From Bryopsis sp. KO-2023 (lineage: Eukaryota; Chlorophyta; Ulvophyceae; Bryopsidales; Bryopsidaceae), in contig BSYQ01000001.1 of the NCBI GenBank assembly GCA_030272585.1, positions 5,146,001 through 5,210,000 of the forward strand: DNA of 64,000 nucleotides, given 5' to 3'. Below, one piece after another: positions 53,025 through 64,000 of the stretch (positions are counted from its first letter, which is position 1; each line of letters opens with the position of its first letter). The notes beneath the pieces are model-generated. The model saw only the letters and a program-made list of their open reading frames with translations, had not been told where the DNA came from and ran no database searches. The position numbers and the translations under genes are program-made.

Positions 53025-56000
53025 ATGCAGCAATGTTACTCTTGGCCCCACCCCCCTTCAAGTGTTGATTTCTCTGTTGCAGATCGCATCTCCTTCCGTG
53101 GAGTTCGCCCATTGGTAATTCAAAACCCTTTGGTCTCTGCGCCTGGCGTGGTGGAAGCCACCCACATTTATCATGACACGGGCGTCGTGCGCTACCGATC
53201 TCCCAGGAGAAAAGCCAAAAATCCAGTCATGTATGTTAAAGAACAGAGAAAAAGGGAGGGGGTGTGTGTGTGGCAGCATTGAAATGCAAGAAGGAAAGAA
53301 CAATTTCTGGACCTGAGTTTAGCTTTGTTTGGGGTTGATATCCAGGGCACTGCTGGGTTTCCCTTTCAATCTTGTTTTTGCTGCTTGGAGGAAAGTGGTG
53401 AGTGGCGTGTTGGGTGTGGTGGCCTTGCTGACCAATTGGCGGGGGAGGAGGAGGAGTACGGAGCACGAAATCATTGATGTCACGGAGGGAGAAAACAAAC
53501 GTCTGTGGCAGAATGTACAGGTGCGAATTAATCTAGGTTGGAAAATACATGGTTTATTCTTCTGATATAATTGAGGATTATATCATCCTCAATCCTCAAT
53601 TTTTCCTGTTTTGATCCAAAATTGGACTTTTTTTTGTTTTTCTTTTCGAAAGCACGATGCAACCGCTGTAGTAATATATCTCCGAGATTTCCCTCGCCTT
53701 GCATGAATTTTTCACACAAAACACCAAATGCCCAGTAACCACAAACCAATCCAAACAGCCCATCTGGCCAAACCAGGCTTTTCTATGAAACCAAAATGTG
53801 ATCAAGTGCTGTTTTCTAGGTTTTTTTTCTCCTTCTTTTTTCCTTCCGTTTGTTTTGGTAAAAGCTTACGACAACAACATCAAGAAACAGCAATGCAAAA
53901 AATTATTTTTTTTTTAAAATGAAAAATCCATTTTCCTGACGTGACAAGAAAGGTGGCATTTCATCCCTTCTAACAATAATCCTGTCCTGTGGACCTTTTT
54001 GTGTTTTTTTATTTCTTGCTCAAAAATGTGACGAAATTGTGTGGAAGAAAGTAGGCATTGAGGGCTGAGCTCCTGGATAAGGAGCAGCAACTGGAGAGTT
54101 TGAGAACAGTGAACTCTGTGTATGCCAGAGAAAAGATTCCAAACCTGTTGAAAAAAGTCAAGAGCAGGGATGAGTTGATCAACAATTACCTCAAAGCAGA
54201 TCAACAAGGCAACATGAATGTGGTAAAAAACACAACATTTCCTGCAGCCCACCTATTTTTTTTTTTTTGAAAAAGGGGTGGTAGACAAACCAGAATACGC
54301 TTGCGATTTTTTCTTGAATGCATGTTGTCGCTGTATCGTTTGTACTTTTTTTGAAAAGGGGAGGGGGAAAATGCACAGCAAAAAGATTCTTTTTTTTTCT
54401 CCTTTTTTTAATTCCTGCTCCTTTGTTGGCAGTTTTTTATTTATTTTTAATTTCATCATGTTCGGATCATACATTTATTCCATTTTCCCGATGTTCACCA
54501 CTGATGGATTTTTGCTGAAGTGTTTTTTTTTTTTTGCCTGTGGGGGTGGGGGAAGTAGCTAGTGGATCTGTACAACCAGCTGGCTGAGCGTGACCAGACG
54601 ATCGAATTTCTCACAAATGCTTCAACGACTAAGAGGAGCACCATTGAAAAGCTGGAGGGTCGTTTGAGGCACAGGGAAACCGAACTGGTCCAAGCCAGGG
54701 AACAGGTTCTAGACTGTTCGCAAGACAACCAACAATTGCTGCTTCAAATCGAAGCGAAAGACGACTTGATCCTATCGCTCAGGTGGGTAGATGGAGAGAA
54801 AGCGGGGGGGAGGGGGGGGGGGTCAATCTGTAAAGAATTGCAGACATAGTGGTACCAAATTCAATACACGAGGCCACCTCTTAAAGGAAGAACGCAATGA
54901 GGATCTTTAAAACTATGTGTCTCGCCATTATTTGGATGATTCTGAGCATCTGTTGGGGTTTTTTGTTTTGACACAGCGCGGGCAAGGGTGGTGCAAGCGA
55001 GATGGAGGTTCTACGGAAGCAGGTTTGGGAAAAAACCAAGACCATCGAGGACTTGAATCGAGGCATTGGGCTGCCACCCCGTGACGAGCAAATGCGGATG
55101 CTGCAAAAGCAAGTCTCCGATCAAGAGTACATCATCTCGACACTCCGGTGAGTTCTTTTTTTTTTTTTGCAGCTTGCAGCCCTTTTTTTTTCTCAGAAAA
55201 TATTCCTGGATTCTCGGGCCCTATCACCCATGAATCTAAAGCACTGTGCAAGATAGTATTGGTTGGTTTAAAAAAAAATTCTCCAAGGTTTAACTTTATT
55301 TAAAGCTGATTGAGATGCTGAAACAAGTGAGTTCGATCAGTGAACTGAAAAAAACCTGTTTGTTTTTCACAGGCGGCGCTTGGAGTATTCAGGGAGTGGT
55401 TCTCAAGCATTGGAAGTTTTGTTTTTCCCAGACGATAGAGCCCGAACCAACCTGCATCGGTAATTCTTGTCCTCCTTTTTTTGCATCGGCCATTTGTTCA
55501 GTTAATAATGTATATTTTTCGGATCTTGGCGTGGTGAAAAATCAGAAAATGTTGTAAGCGTGAAATTTGTGTGGTGGGTGTGCAAACAGGCTGGTTGAGT
55601 TTATCAACGGGGCGGAAAAATCCTTGGATATATGTGTATTCACCATTACATGCAATGACTTGGCAGAGGCGGTCATCGCTGCACATCAGCGAGGAGTTGC
55701 TGTGAGGATCATATCAGACGACACTCAGGTACCAACCATGTCTGACATTTTTGCTAGCTTGCTGAACGTAGAATAACATATTCTACTGTCGTGATGATTT
55801 TTTTTTCCTCGAAAAGATGGGAGGGTTGCTGAGTTTAATCTGATCTCCCTTTCCACACCAAGCCTCATAAACATTTCCAAAATTTTGACCCCAAATCTCC
55901 ACATTTTTTTTTTAAAAGTATAAATAGAGGTGTGAAAGAAAATAATGTTGGTGATGTTTGTTCTTGTGGCATGCATATAAACGGTCGTTTTGCTATGTCA

Positions 56001-57377
56001 TGTTTCAGAGCCAGAGCAAAGGGAGTGATATCCAGCGAATCGCAGCCTCCGGAGTGGCCGTAAAAATCGACAATTCAAGGTCTCACATGCATCATAAGTT
56101 CTGTATTATCGATGGGAAGCTGCTGGGCAACGGCTCCTTTAATTGGAGTCAGCAAGCTGTCAGATACAACCAAGAAAATTTGATCATTTATGATGATCGT
56201 CAGTTGGTAAGCCATCAGATGAATCAACAGTTTTCAAAAGATTTGCTAAGTCAGCCACATCTTTTTTTTCCCCATGATGTATGTATGTGTGCGTGCGAAT
56301 CCACCCCTACACACAAGTATCATTCTATATAATATACTTACTCTGTCCCACAATAACTGTGCACTTATGTTTGGGGTTACAGTTCACGAGTGAGACATGC
56401 AATTGATGTGAAATTTTGTGGGAAGCATCGCTGATACACGCAGATAAAGCCCACAAAATTTCAGATCCATTGATTGAGAGGTTGCGACGCAGTGACTCCG
56501 AAACCAGAAACGAGGCAAAAACCGTTTTTTCACTTCGACGATTTTTATTTTGTGCATACCAAAATTAGCCCAAAATTGTAAGATACTGTTATCAAGCAAC
56601 AATATACACTTCTTATAGTGTATCCCCAAAATTTGGTCTGAAAATGCCACCTGGCCTCTCGTGTAGTGCGCTTGGCATTTCATATCAAAGTCCTATTTTC
56701 TAGGCAGCTTGGTGACATTCGCTCCTATTTTCGAGCGAACTGGCGCGCAAAGGTCTCTTGAGTTGCGTTTCCGACGTTTGCGAGGTCGAGGTGGAGTTTG
56801 CGCATTGCCCCGCTATTTTCGGTTTCAGAGGTCGACTTCCCTCGGTTTTATAGTCGTCACGATTTACTGAATGACGACATCATGCTTTACTCACTGGTTC
56901 AATTACAACGAAACTTTGTGAGCTTGTGACAGAACATCTGAGGCATGTGTTCACAAAATTTTGTGGCAAAAGATAAACTTTTAATGTGTCAAAACGTTCA
57001 TGGGGGAGGTGAAAAAACGGTTTTTGCTTCATTTTTGGTTTCGGAGTCACTGCGTCGCAACCTCTCAATCAATGGATCTGAAATTTTGTGGGCTTCATCT
57101 ACGTGTATCAGAGATGCCGCCCACAAAATTTCACATCAATTGAATGTCTCACTCGTGAACTGTAACCCCAAACATAAGTGGACAATTATTGTGGGACGGA
57201 GCAAGTATGATGTTGGGACATAATTGCAAAAAGCTTCTTTTTTGTCTTTTTCCTGATTTTTCTTGCCACGTCTCGAAGCAAAGAAGGAAGGAAATCGTGT
57301 TGAGTAATTGTTTGAAATTCTCCTAGGTGGATGCATTCTCGGAGGAGTTTGGAAGATTGTGGAGCTCGTTTGACTAA
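53025..57377 (+). CDS. MitoPLD/Zucchini-like phospholipase D family protein with N-terminal membrane segment and coiled coil
   Basis: Nine exons join in phase to 472 residues: 53025-53230, 53346-53520, 54055-54222, 54559-54782, 54977-55147, 55373-55459, 55590-55728, 56009-56206, 57327-57377. Residues about 69-95 are hydrophobic (LLGFPFNLVFAAW, SGVLGVVALL). Residues about 127-310 are a coiled coil. The C-terminal 158 residues match PLD6: ALEVLFFPDD, LDICVFTITCNDLAEAV, GVAVRIISDD, a single HKD motif HHKFCIID with GNGSFNW after it, ENLIIYDD, and FSEEFGRLWSSFD. PLD6 is a dimeric outer-mitochondrial-membrane enzyme described as a cardiolipin hydrolase and, in animals, a piRNA-pathway endonuclease. 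The long coiled coil is not found in animal PLD6 (about 250 residues). The start is the first ATG; an upstream exon is possible. Confidence 0.85.
56337..57205 (+). mobile_element. Stowaway-like (Tc1/mariner) MITE in the last PLD intron
   Basis: An 869-bp element flanked by TA on both sides, with terminal inverted repeats of about 195 bp. The left end reads CTTACTCTGTCCCACAATAA and the right end, on the other strand, CTTGCTCCGTCCCACAATAA. Stowaway elements typically start CTCCCTCCGTCCC with a TA target. The inner part encodes nothing recognisable. The arms match nearly base for base through AAAAACCGTTTTTTCAC. Confidence 0.88.
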
Positions 57378-58566
57378 GGAGGAGAAGTAGCATGCTCACG
57401 GTTTGCCCTCCTCAAAAAGTTAATTTTTTTTTTGTGCGGTATTTTGTTTTCCTTTATTTTTTTTGTATGCACTAGGAGAAGAAAAAAAACTAAAAACTTG
57501 AGGATTGTCGTTAGTATTGAATCGCAGTCGGTTGCTTGCAAGATTCGTGGAATCGGTATGATTGTTTGAGGGGGGGAGTTGCGAAAGTACACTTACAATA
57601 CATCAGGAAAAATACGTGCATATCTTATGTAGAAAGTGCATGCACATCGGTTGTGCTATCAAGGCCTCCTAGAATGAAACGTAAGGCAACTTCATATGGG
57701 CAACGTCCAACAATCTGATTTTGTTGGTGATATGAACTTCAAAGCCTTCGTGTGGGTATCTCTGAAGTAGCTTCCTACGACTGAGAGATGTTGATATTGA
57801 TTTCTCACCTAACAATTTGAAAACGAAAACCCGGATATTCAGGAATAGGATTTCCTCATAGGGCTTCCTTTCCTTAGCTTTGTAGCAAGCGGCTCATAGC
57901 CTCCACTGCCTTGGCCACTCTTTGGCACCCCCAATCCTCCATTGCCTCAGCCCCTCTTGGATACTTTCTATCTTCCACTGCCTCAACCCCTCTTTTCCTC
58001 AATACCCTTCAATATTTGTCCGAAGTATATTCTACTATAGTCTAATCTCGGGAATGTGGAATTGTGGTGTCGGAAGTGAGTTTCTATCTGAACTCTATGT
58101 CAGGACTAAAATAGAAGATCTATTTCTAATAAAGGGATTAGACGGCAACGTCTCGACTCATAAGCGTGTTTTAAAATCTTGTGCCGATAGCGAAAAGTAG
58201 CTATCGCCTCTTCTTTTCTCAAATGCAGAGCTCGGAGATTTTTGTTAGGGTCCCTTCTAGGACTTACAAGTTAACCTTCCCGTTCAAAAGCATAGCATAC
58301 CGACTCCCAAATGATGCTCTTAACATCGTCACCAAACATAGGCGAAGGTGTTGGTGGACTGCAGTCATGGGCCGCACAAGAGTGACCCCTGTTGTGCGCA
58401 AGGCATAGAACAGAGTTTCGTGCACGTTCCGTGCACCCTGTGCAACGAGATTTCACGGGCGTATACGAGAATCGAAATAGATAATAACACAAAACGTTGA
58501 AAAAAAGAACCACCATAAGCTCAAGCATCAAGCACAACAACTCCATCACGAACGAGGGGAGTGCAG
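57378..58566. other. intergenic stretch, no gene supported
   Basis: A 92-codon frame at 57922-58200 and others are unrecognisable. From 58362 the DNA resembles the outer part of a CTGTGCA-type element (CAGTCATGGGCCGC), but I found no matching right end with a duplication. Confidence 0.4.
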
Positions 58567-58807
58567 CAGACATGGGCTGAGACCCCTGTGCACAGGACAG
58601 AACAGGACAGACTGTCTGTTCTGTGCGGTTTCTGTGCAGAGTCTGTGCTGTGCTGTGCAATCTGTGCATTTGTGCAGCACAAGTCCGACCTGTGCACAGA
58701 ACAGACAGTTTGTCCTGTTCTAGCCTGTGGAATATCGCAAAACAGGACAGGACAGCACAGGGTGCACAGAACCCGTACAGAACCCTGTCCTGTTCAGCCC
58801 ATGACTG
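58567..58807 (+). mobile_element. hAT-type non-autonomous element made of CTGTGCA words, copy 2
   Basis: A 241-bp element with an exact 8-bp target duplication GAGTGCAG (58559-58566 and 58808-58815) and terminal repeats CAGACATGGGCTG and CAGTCATGGGCTG. The ends are those of the copy at 25435-25817 but the interior is shorter and arranged differently, so the word array varies between copies. Confidence 0.9.
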
Positions 58808-58815
58808 GAGTGCAG

Positions 58816-59569
58816 CGAAGTGCGTTGTGCAATATGGGAACCGTGCCCGACCAGGGCAAACGAACGGAGTGCAGCGGAGTGTGGTGTGCGACTTGGGAAC
58901 GCGTGACCGACTTCGTCGATTCAGTGGATGAAAGCGCGGCGAAGTGCTCCGTTCTTGTCGTCCCACGACTGGAGGTCGGCCACAAGGGTGTCACTCAAAA
59001 CTGTTCAGTGAGACTAAAAACAGGCTTAAAGGAATTTTTCAAAACAAAATTTCATTGAAAAGGGGCAAAAAAAAACCCGCTGAAACAGTTTGTTGCCTAC
59101 ACAGCGGGATGATTGAATCTCTTGAGCGATATATATACATATATATTGGAAACATACCTTATACCGGAAGAGGACAACACACTGCTCTTTATCAGCAGTT
59201 ATTCTTCCAGGAAGGACAAGAGAGAAACTGTTCTTGACAGAAACTGTTCTTGACAGCAAGTTTTCATCCACATTCTTACCAAAAGCCTGAATTAAAAGAG
59301 AAACATTCCAAAAAAAATCCGCAGTAGAATGCAACCCAATAGTCATTTGTTTCCTTCATCAGGCAAGTTTCTGTATGACTATCCTGAGGAGAAAAGCTTA
59401 CTATCTACCTGACATTTGTTCGATCCTCCAACATCCACGCAATCTGTAAAGGACTTGCCCTAACACACAGGAAGCGTTTCCTGGAACAACACAGCAAAAC
59501 CCAAAACTAAAATTTGTATCATAAAAATTGGATCACAAAAAAAATTAGAGAAACCTACATACTAGACGT
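58816..59569. other. no gene supported
   Basis: GC-richer DNA to about 59010, then AT-rich sequence with a short TATATA tract near 59135. No frame is recognisable. Confidence 0.4.
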
Positions 59570-59875
59570 CACACCCGTTCAGACCGGCCATCCCAGTAAG
59601 ACCTATCGAAAGTGTAGTTTGGTAGGTCCGACGCCTTTATTAGACAGGCAACTACCTGTCCAGGTCAAACCGGTCTGGACAGAAAAACAATTGAAGGGGA
59701 AAAAGAGGCAAGCCAGTTTAGATAGGTACAACCCGGTCCAAGAAAGGTGTTCCTTTACTAGACCGGACTTGACCTTTACTAGACAAGTGGGGGACCTTTT
59801 CAGACCGGTCTTTCACCTATCTAGTAAAGGTATTTGGTCCAGTAAAGCGTTGCCGGTCCGGTTCTGTCCAACACG
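59570..59875 (+). repeat. palindromic-word island, GACCGGTC/CTAGACAGG type
   Basis: Degenerate AGACCGGTC, TTTACTAGACC and TCTAGTAAAGG words in both orientations, the same vocabulary as 28440-29045. No terminal repeats were resolved. Confidence 0.7.
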
Positions 59876-60329
59876 TCGGCGCTCATGTCTGCTTGTGAAA
59901 TACCCGCAAGAGAAAGGAAAAGCAGGTGCTTGTACAGCTCGAAAAGGCTCTTGTGCACCTGGAAAGCAAGGTCCTTTCAAAGGTGGTCCCTATTGTTGCA
60001 TCCTCGGGGGATGATTCATTCATTTCCTGTTGAATTTCGCTCACAACATCTTTCGTTTTTCTGCCAATTGTCCTTTTCTTAGGCCCTCTCTTCCCAATGC
60101 GACCCATATCTCATTTTCTGGACACTATCTTTTTCTTTTCTGTGTGAAGTTATGTGTTCCTTGCAGCCTCTAATCTTGGAATAGCAAGTGCTGCAGGGTG
60201 TATGTCATCTGAAATTACAATGTAGACAAGTCACATCGCCTGTCAAATAAAGGCGAAATATTGGTATGACCTTTCTAAAACCGGAAAATCTGTCAGAAAA
60301 TTGGTTCAGATTTCCGCAGATTTCCGAGG

Positions 60330-60480
60330 TTGACTGGACTGGACCGGGCAGGACAGGACCGGTGGTGACCTGTCCGGTTTTGAATGGACCAGCATTTTTT
60401 CGTTGGACCGGGCAAGACCGGACCGGACCGGACAGGACCAGGTTTTTGCTGCCGGTCCGGTCCTGCCCAGGTCTAGACTG
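60330..60480 (+). repeat. palindromic-word island, GGACCGGTCC type
   Basis: Dense GGACCGG, CCGGTCC and ACCTGTCC words, including three GGACC-type units in direct tandem at about 60418-60440. No ends were resolved. Confidence 0.7.
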
Positions 60481-62260
60481 TCTCAATATCCTCAAATACA
60501 GATACCTGGTGCTCCTTTCCTCTGGAGAGGTCTTTCGTGTGGTGGTCTCGGGTGGACCTTGAATGATGTTTTGCGGACAAGCACGGCTCTGAGAGAGAGG
60601 GAGGGGGGAGGTCTTTGGAGAGTTCTTGGGTATTCGATTCACTAAATGTTGGCGCTGAAACGTTGCCGTTGTAACGTCTGGTGGTTTGTTCCGCTGGAGA
60701 AAAGTTCTGTAGTTGGGAAGTGGTCGAGTTGGTTGTCTTTTTTGATGGGATGTATGTATGTGGGGATGTATGGGGGTCTTTTCTATCCTCTGTGACTACT
60801 CGCCTAAAAAATAAAGGGACTCTCCTGTAGAACTTTAAAACCGCTACCTTGGCTGCCTCTCAACCCACAATCCTGTACAAATGAATGCTTTACGCGAACA
60901 TCACCTTGCAGGTCGTTTGCCGTTTGCAAACTTTGCAACGCCAAGCTCTTGCAGAGTGCTTGCTTCGCCGATTGTCTCGACTCCCTGCTTTCTTGACACC
61001 AGATCTTACGAATAGTACTTCACACAATTGAATATCCCACCCACCCTTCTTTAGATTTGAGACGTCAAATATGAATGTGGCCACGCCAAGTTACGCCTGA
61101 GTGTGCGTCTATCTTTTCTCGAATTTCTTTGTGTGAAGGCGGTTTCGGTGCTGAGTGTTTTGGCGCTGATATGTAGGGTAAAAGGGCATTTTGAGAAAAT
61201 ATCTGTTGCAAAATGGACCGAGTGTGTGTCCCTAAAGAAGTCCGATCAAAAAGCCCACCAAATAAGTCGATCAAAAGGCACGATTAAAAGACAAAGAAAC
61301 CAAAACCAAATATCCCGTGTTCACGAGTTGTTATTATCACAACAGGTGATTTTCAAATAATGGGACGGAGTCTGTCCTTTCACACTCCTTCCCATTTCAA
61401 CAATCGGAATAAATTATTTCCTTTTTCAGTTGGTATCAAGAGAACGGATGCGATGGATGCGATAGCGAGTTTGAGTCTTATATTTGACTCCTAATATATG
61501 CCGACTAAGAACTTTGGAGACACCTTCATTGTCTCCCTCATAGGTTTCAATAATCTGTCAGCTAGCTTCGGCAAAAGAATCGCTCCACGCTTGTACAAGG
61601 TCAAGGTCGTGGGCTCAATTCCTTCTTTGGCTTTGCCCTCAATTCTGTCCTTGCTTCGTTTAGATTTACCCTTGGTTCTTCTAATTCCCGTATTGCCTTT
61701 TGCCCACGCCTTTGAATGTACTTTTCCCCTTCTTCATCGAGACTATCCAAGGGCGAGGAAAAATTGCCAGATGGCTTTGTTCTTTTATAATTTTTGTTTT
61801 TTCTTTTGATACCTATACCAAATCTTGAATGGATTTCGACATTAATTCTTCTTTTTTTGCTCTTTTCACACCTTGGGGTCTAATCAATTCTTTTTGTTCA
61901 ACAGCTTCAATATTGTTTTTCCTTATCCACTCCCTCCACCTCCAGTCTTTCCACTCCTTGAACTTCTTGACTGCCCAAATTTTCTTTTGCAACTAACCTC
62001 CCATTTTGGATGATCACGAAGGAATCTTTAACAATGAAGATAACAAAACTCCTTTTTCTTTTTATGTTGTTGTTGGTAGAGTCTCCAAGCAGCTTGCACC
62101 TGATCTTCTTCGTTGCAGCCACTCGTTTCATTTGACAAATTGAAGAATAAATTTTATTATGTTTTGTGCATGTGCGGCACATGCTATGAATTGATGATTC
62201 ATCCGTATTCGTACTTTCGACCTAGCGGGATTCGACGTAGTGGGAAGACACCACCTGTTT
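60481..62260. other. gene-poor stretch with unassigned frames
   Basis: Minus-strand frames at 60890-61084 (ends ARAWRCKVCKRQTTCKVMFA, with a C-x2-C pair) and 61907-62182 read partly like protein but match nothing I know. The plus-strand frame at 61498-61809 looks like chance. No gene is called. Confidence 0.35.
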
Positions 62261-62261
62261 G

Positions 62262-62394
62262 GACCTGATCGGCGGATTCTGATCGGTCTGATCGTGGTCG
62301 GCCGATCAAAACCTGCCGATTAATCGGATGGGTCGATCAGATCGGTATCCCAGTTGATCGGAGACCGACGTGATCGTGATCGGATCCATAGTAT
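62262..62394 (+). repeat. degenerate copy of the TCGG-word element
   Basis: Dense GATCGG and CGGCCGATC words end in GGATCCATAGTATG, which matches the right end of the element at 23075-23859 (GGATCCCTAGTATG) at 13 of 14 bases. The left end and duplication are not recognisable, so the copy is truncated or old. Confidence 0.65.
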
Positions 62395-62741
62395 GCTCCC
62401 AACGGCTCGGATGTGTTTGCAAAGCAATCCACTGGTGTGGACATTCACAAGAACAATTTGCCATGTTCGCCAAATATGACTTCGCACCGTCCGATCCCAT
62501 CAATTTCATCCACCACCTCTGCACGACCTTCTTCCAATATGATCCTTGCCTTGCTTTCACGTAAGAAAATCGCGTTATCAGCTTTCTAATTTTTCCCCGT
62601 GTAGTATATCGATTCCCGTGCACGGTGCTTGTAAAGATTTTTGCACCTTTCCAATAGTTTTTTTATCAACGTATCGATCCTTTTGTTGCAAACCCCTCCC
62701 AAAATAACATGCTTGAGCTTTCGGAAAAAGCGCTCAACCAA
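62395..62741. other. no gene supported
   Basis: A minus frame (about 62306-62590, with YWKKVVQRWWMKLMGSDGAK) has protein-like composition and could be an exon fragment. Nothing else was seen. Confidence 0.3.
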
Positions 62742-63091
62742 TGTTAGTATATTTTAGCGTTCCGAGGTAGTTTGGGATAGAGCCGAGGGTGGCTGACGCA
62801 TGTGGGTTCACGAGTAAGACAGATTAGACCCAGAGGTTGGGGCATGCGTCAGTGTACTACACTTAGGGGTACTTAAGAGGCCCACTCGTTCTTTTGACAT
62901 TCATTCTTTACTTTGTAAGAACTCGGGATTCGTGGGATTGGTGTGTTCCTGCTTGTGTGTGTGTTTGTATGTGTGTGTGTGTCTAAGTGTTTGCCTGACG
63001 CAATCACTTCCCAACCAAGTGCTCTAGTAGCGTTCACAACCGCGCTAGCTAGAGAGTTGTCTAAACCAACAAACCCCACAAGTATACTTGC
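62742..63091 (+). repeat. degenerate solo LTR of family B
   Basis: Starts TGTTAG and follows the family B LTR through the GGGTGGCTGACGCATGTGG and ACAAGTATACTTGC regions with scattered differences. It departs from the LTR about 70 bases before its end. No internal retrotransposon sequence adjoins it. It is older than the element at 13875-24761. Confidence 0.85.
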
Positions 63092-63180
63092 TGATAAAAA
63101 CACGGGAAAGTATCGAGTAGTGGTAGACGTTACGTCTAGAACCACGGAAACACGGATAAGAGTCTTTGCTTACAAGCTTA

Positions 63181-63456
63181 CTCTAGAACATTGTTACCTC
63201 GGTCCGGATCCAATAAATATGGGGCCGGACCGACAACCTGGCAAAAGGAACGGATGAGAGCTGTCGGACCCAGCGTCCACTGGACCGACAGATCCAGACC
63301 AAATCCTTCTCAGGACCGTTGGTTGGATTGTGTGGACACGGTAACTGCCACCGTGTCCACCTCTCACTTGGGTCAGTCGGACTGTACTGCTGGACCGGCT
63401 CTGGTACCGAACCAGGCACTGATTACCGGACCAGGCTGATCTAGTCCGACTGGATC
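63181..63456 (+). repeat. palindromic-word island, GGTCCGGACC type
   Basis: GGTCCGGATCC, GGGCCGGACCGAC, CCGGACCAGG and a GTGGACACGGTAACTGCC inverted pair around 63329-63361. No terminal duplication was found. Confidence 0.65.
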
Positions 63457-63484
63457 GACTTGGGTGAATGTGGGACTCGTTCCT

Positions 63485-64000
63485 GAGTGTAACCCCAAAA
63501 CTCGTCGTCTTTTCCCAATTTTGTCACCTCCACAGGAGGAGTGCTGCCACAGAACTGGGACTGTGGCAGCAGTGCAGAAATGACTGTGGTGAAGGAGCAG
63601 TCCTGCCACAGCACAATAAAAGGAGTCAGTCCTGCCACAGCAAGACGGACGTTGTACGGGTTGTATGTTTTCTTTTATTCATTTTTGATCCATCCAAGTT
63701 GATGCAAAGGGGTGAAATGATGGGTGGAGGAACCAAAGGTGGAGAGAGAGAGTATGGGAGGTGTAGTCACGATTAGTAAGGATGAGAACGGAATCCAAGG
63801 TAGCTAGGGTGTAGTTATGGGGAGTTTAGCGGGAAGCTATCGGGACCCTATTTGGAAGGAGTGATTGGGGTTTAAAAGAGAGAGACCAAACGTTCTCATT
63901 GTAAGCTTGTTTTTGCTTGAGCTCTATCTTGTGTCTTCACATGTTACAAGTGATCACCGAGATGTCTAGTAAGCACTAGCTAGAGCTACAGACTAGCTAC
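63485..64000 (+). other. possible start of another LTR element
   Basis: TGTAACCCC at 63487 is a common plant LTR start. A TTTAAAAGAG TATA-like box lies near 63870 and TTCTCATTGTAAGC follows. The window ends before a primer-binding site could be seen. This is a weak call. Confidence 0.3.
63541..63645 (+). repeat. CTGCCACAG palindromic-word cluster
   Basis: Three CTGCCACAG copies, one CTGTGGCAG and variants occur within about 105 bp, in both orientations. Confidence 0.7.

Noticed and set aside
58362-58975. Larger outer CTGTGCA-type element around the copy at 58567
   Set aside because: CAGTCATGGG at the left and CCCACGACTG at the right resemble ends, but the flanking 8 bases do not match.

Overview
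The window is nuclear DNA from a photosynthetic eukaryote. Its genes carry many GT-AG introns. One gene encodes a plastid-type DUF760 protein with a long N-terminal extension. The mobile DNA is dominated by chromodomain-bearing Ty3/gypsy elements (chromoviruses) and hAT transposons. Large repeats around an ordinary gene island, long homopolymer runs in introns, and the gene set fit a streptophyte green alga. Chara is my best guess, but this is inference and not proven by the sequence.

Layout. (1) 1-28256 is a nest of mobile elements. A hAT transposase gene (BED finger, TRWNS block, C-terminal dimerisation domain) is split twice. One interruption is a tandem pair of family A chromoviruses that share an LTR (window start to 12811). 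The other is a single family B chromovirus (13875-24761). Small hAT-type non-autonomous elements with 8-bp target duplications sit inside these layers: one inside family B and two in the hAT gene. (2) 29769-57377 is a host gene island: METTL6-like tRNA methyltransferase (-), UFL1 (+), RNA polymerase III subunit RPC6 (-), an unknown exon (+), a coiled-coil protein with a degenerate amidase_3 domain (+), a DUF760 plastid protein (-), a class I methyltransferase (-), a Brawnin/UQCC6-like microprotein (-), and a MitoPLD/Zucchini-like phospholipase (+) that carries a Stowaway-like element in its last intron. (3) 57378-64000 is repeat-rich, with a second copy of one hAT-type element, several palindromic-word islands, a degenerate family B LTR and a possible further LTR at the window end.

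Two themes stand out. First, at least three of the small hAT-type elements have interiors made almost entirely of degenerate copies of one short self-complementary word, a different word for each family. Similar islands without resolved ends recur across the window. Second, both chromovirus families carry an extra open reading frame after pol. It encodes a coiled coil followed by a Cys/His cluster spaced like a RING-type zinc domain. The host genes serve general functions (tRNA modification, UFMylation, Pol III transcription, plastid, mitochondria) and do not form a pathway. METTL6 and UFL1 are divergent with about 200 bp between start codons.
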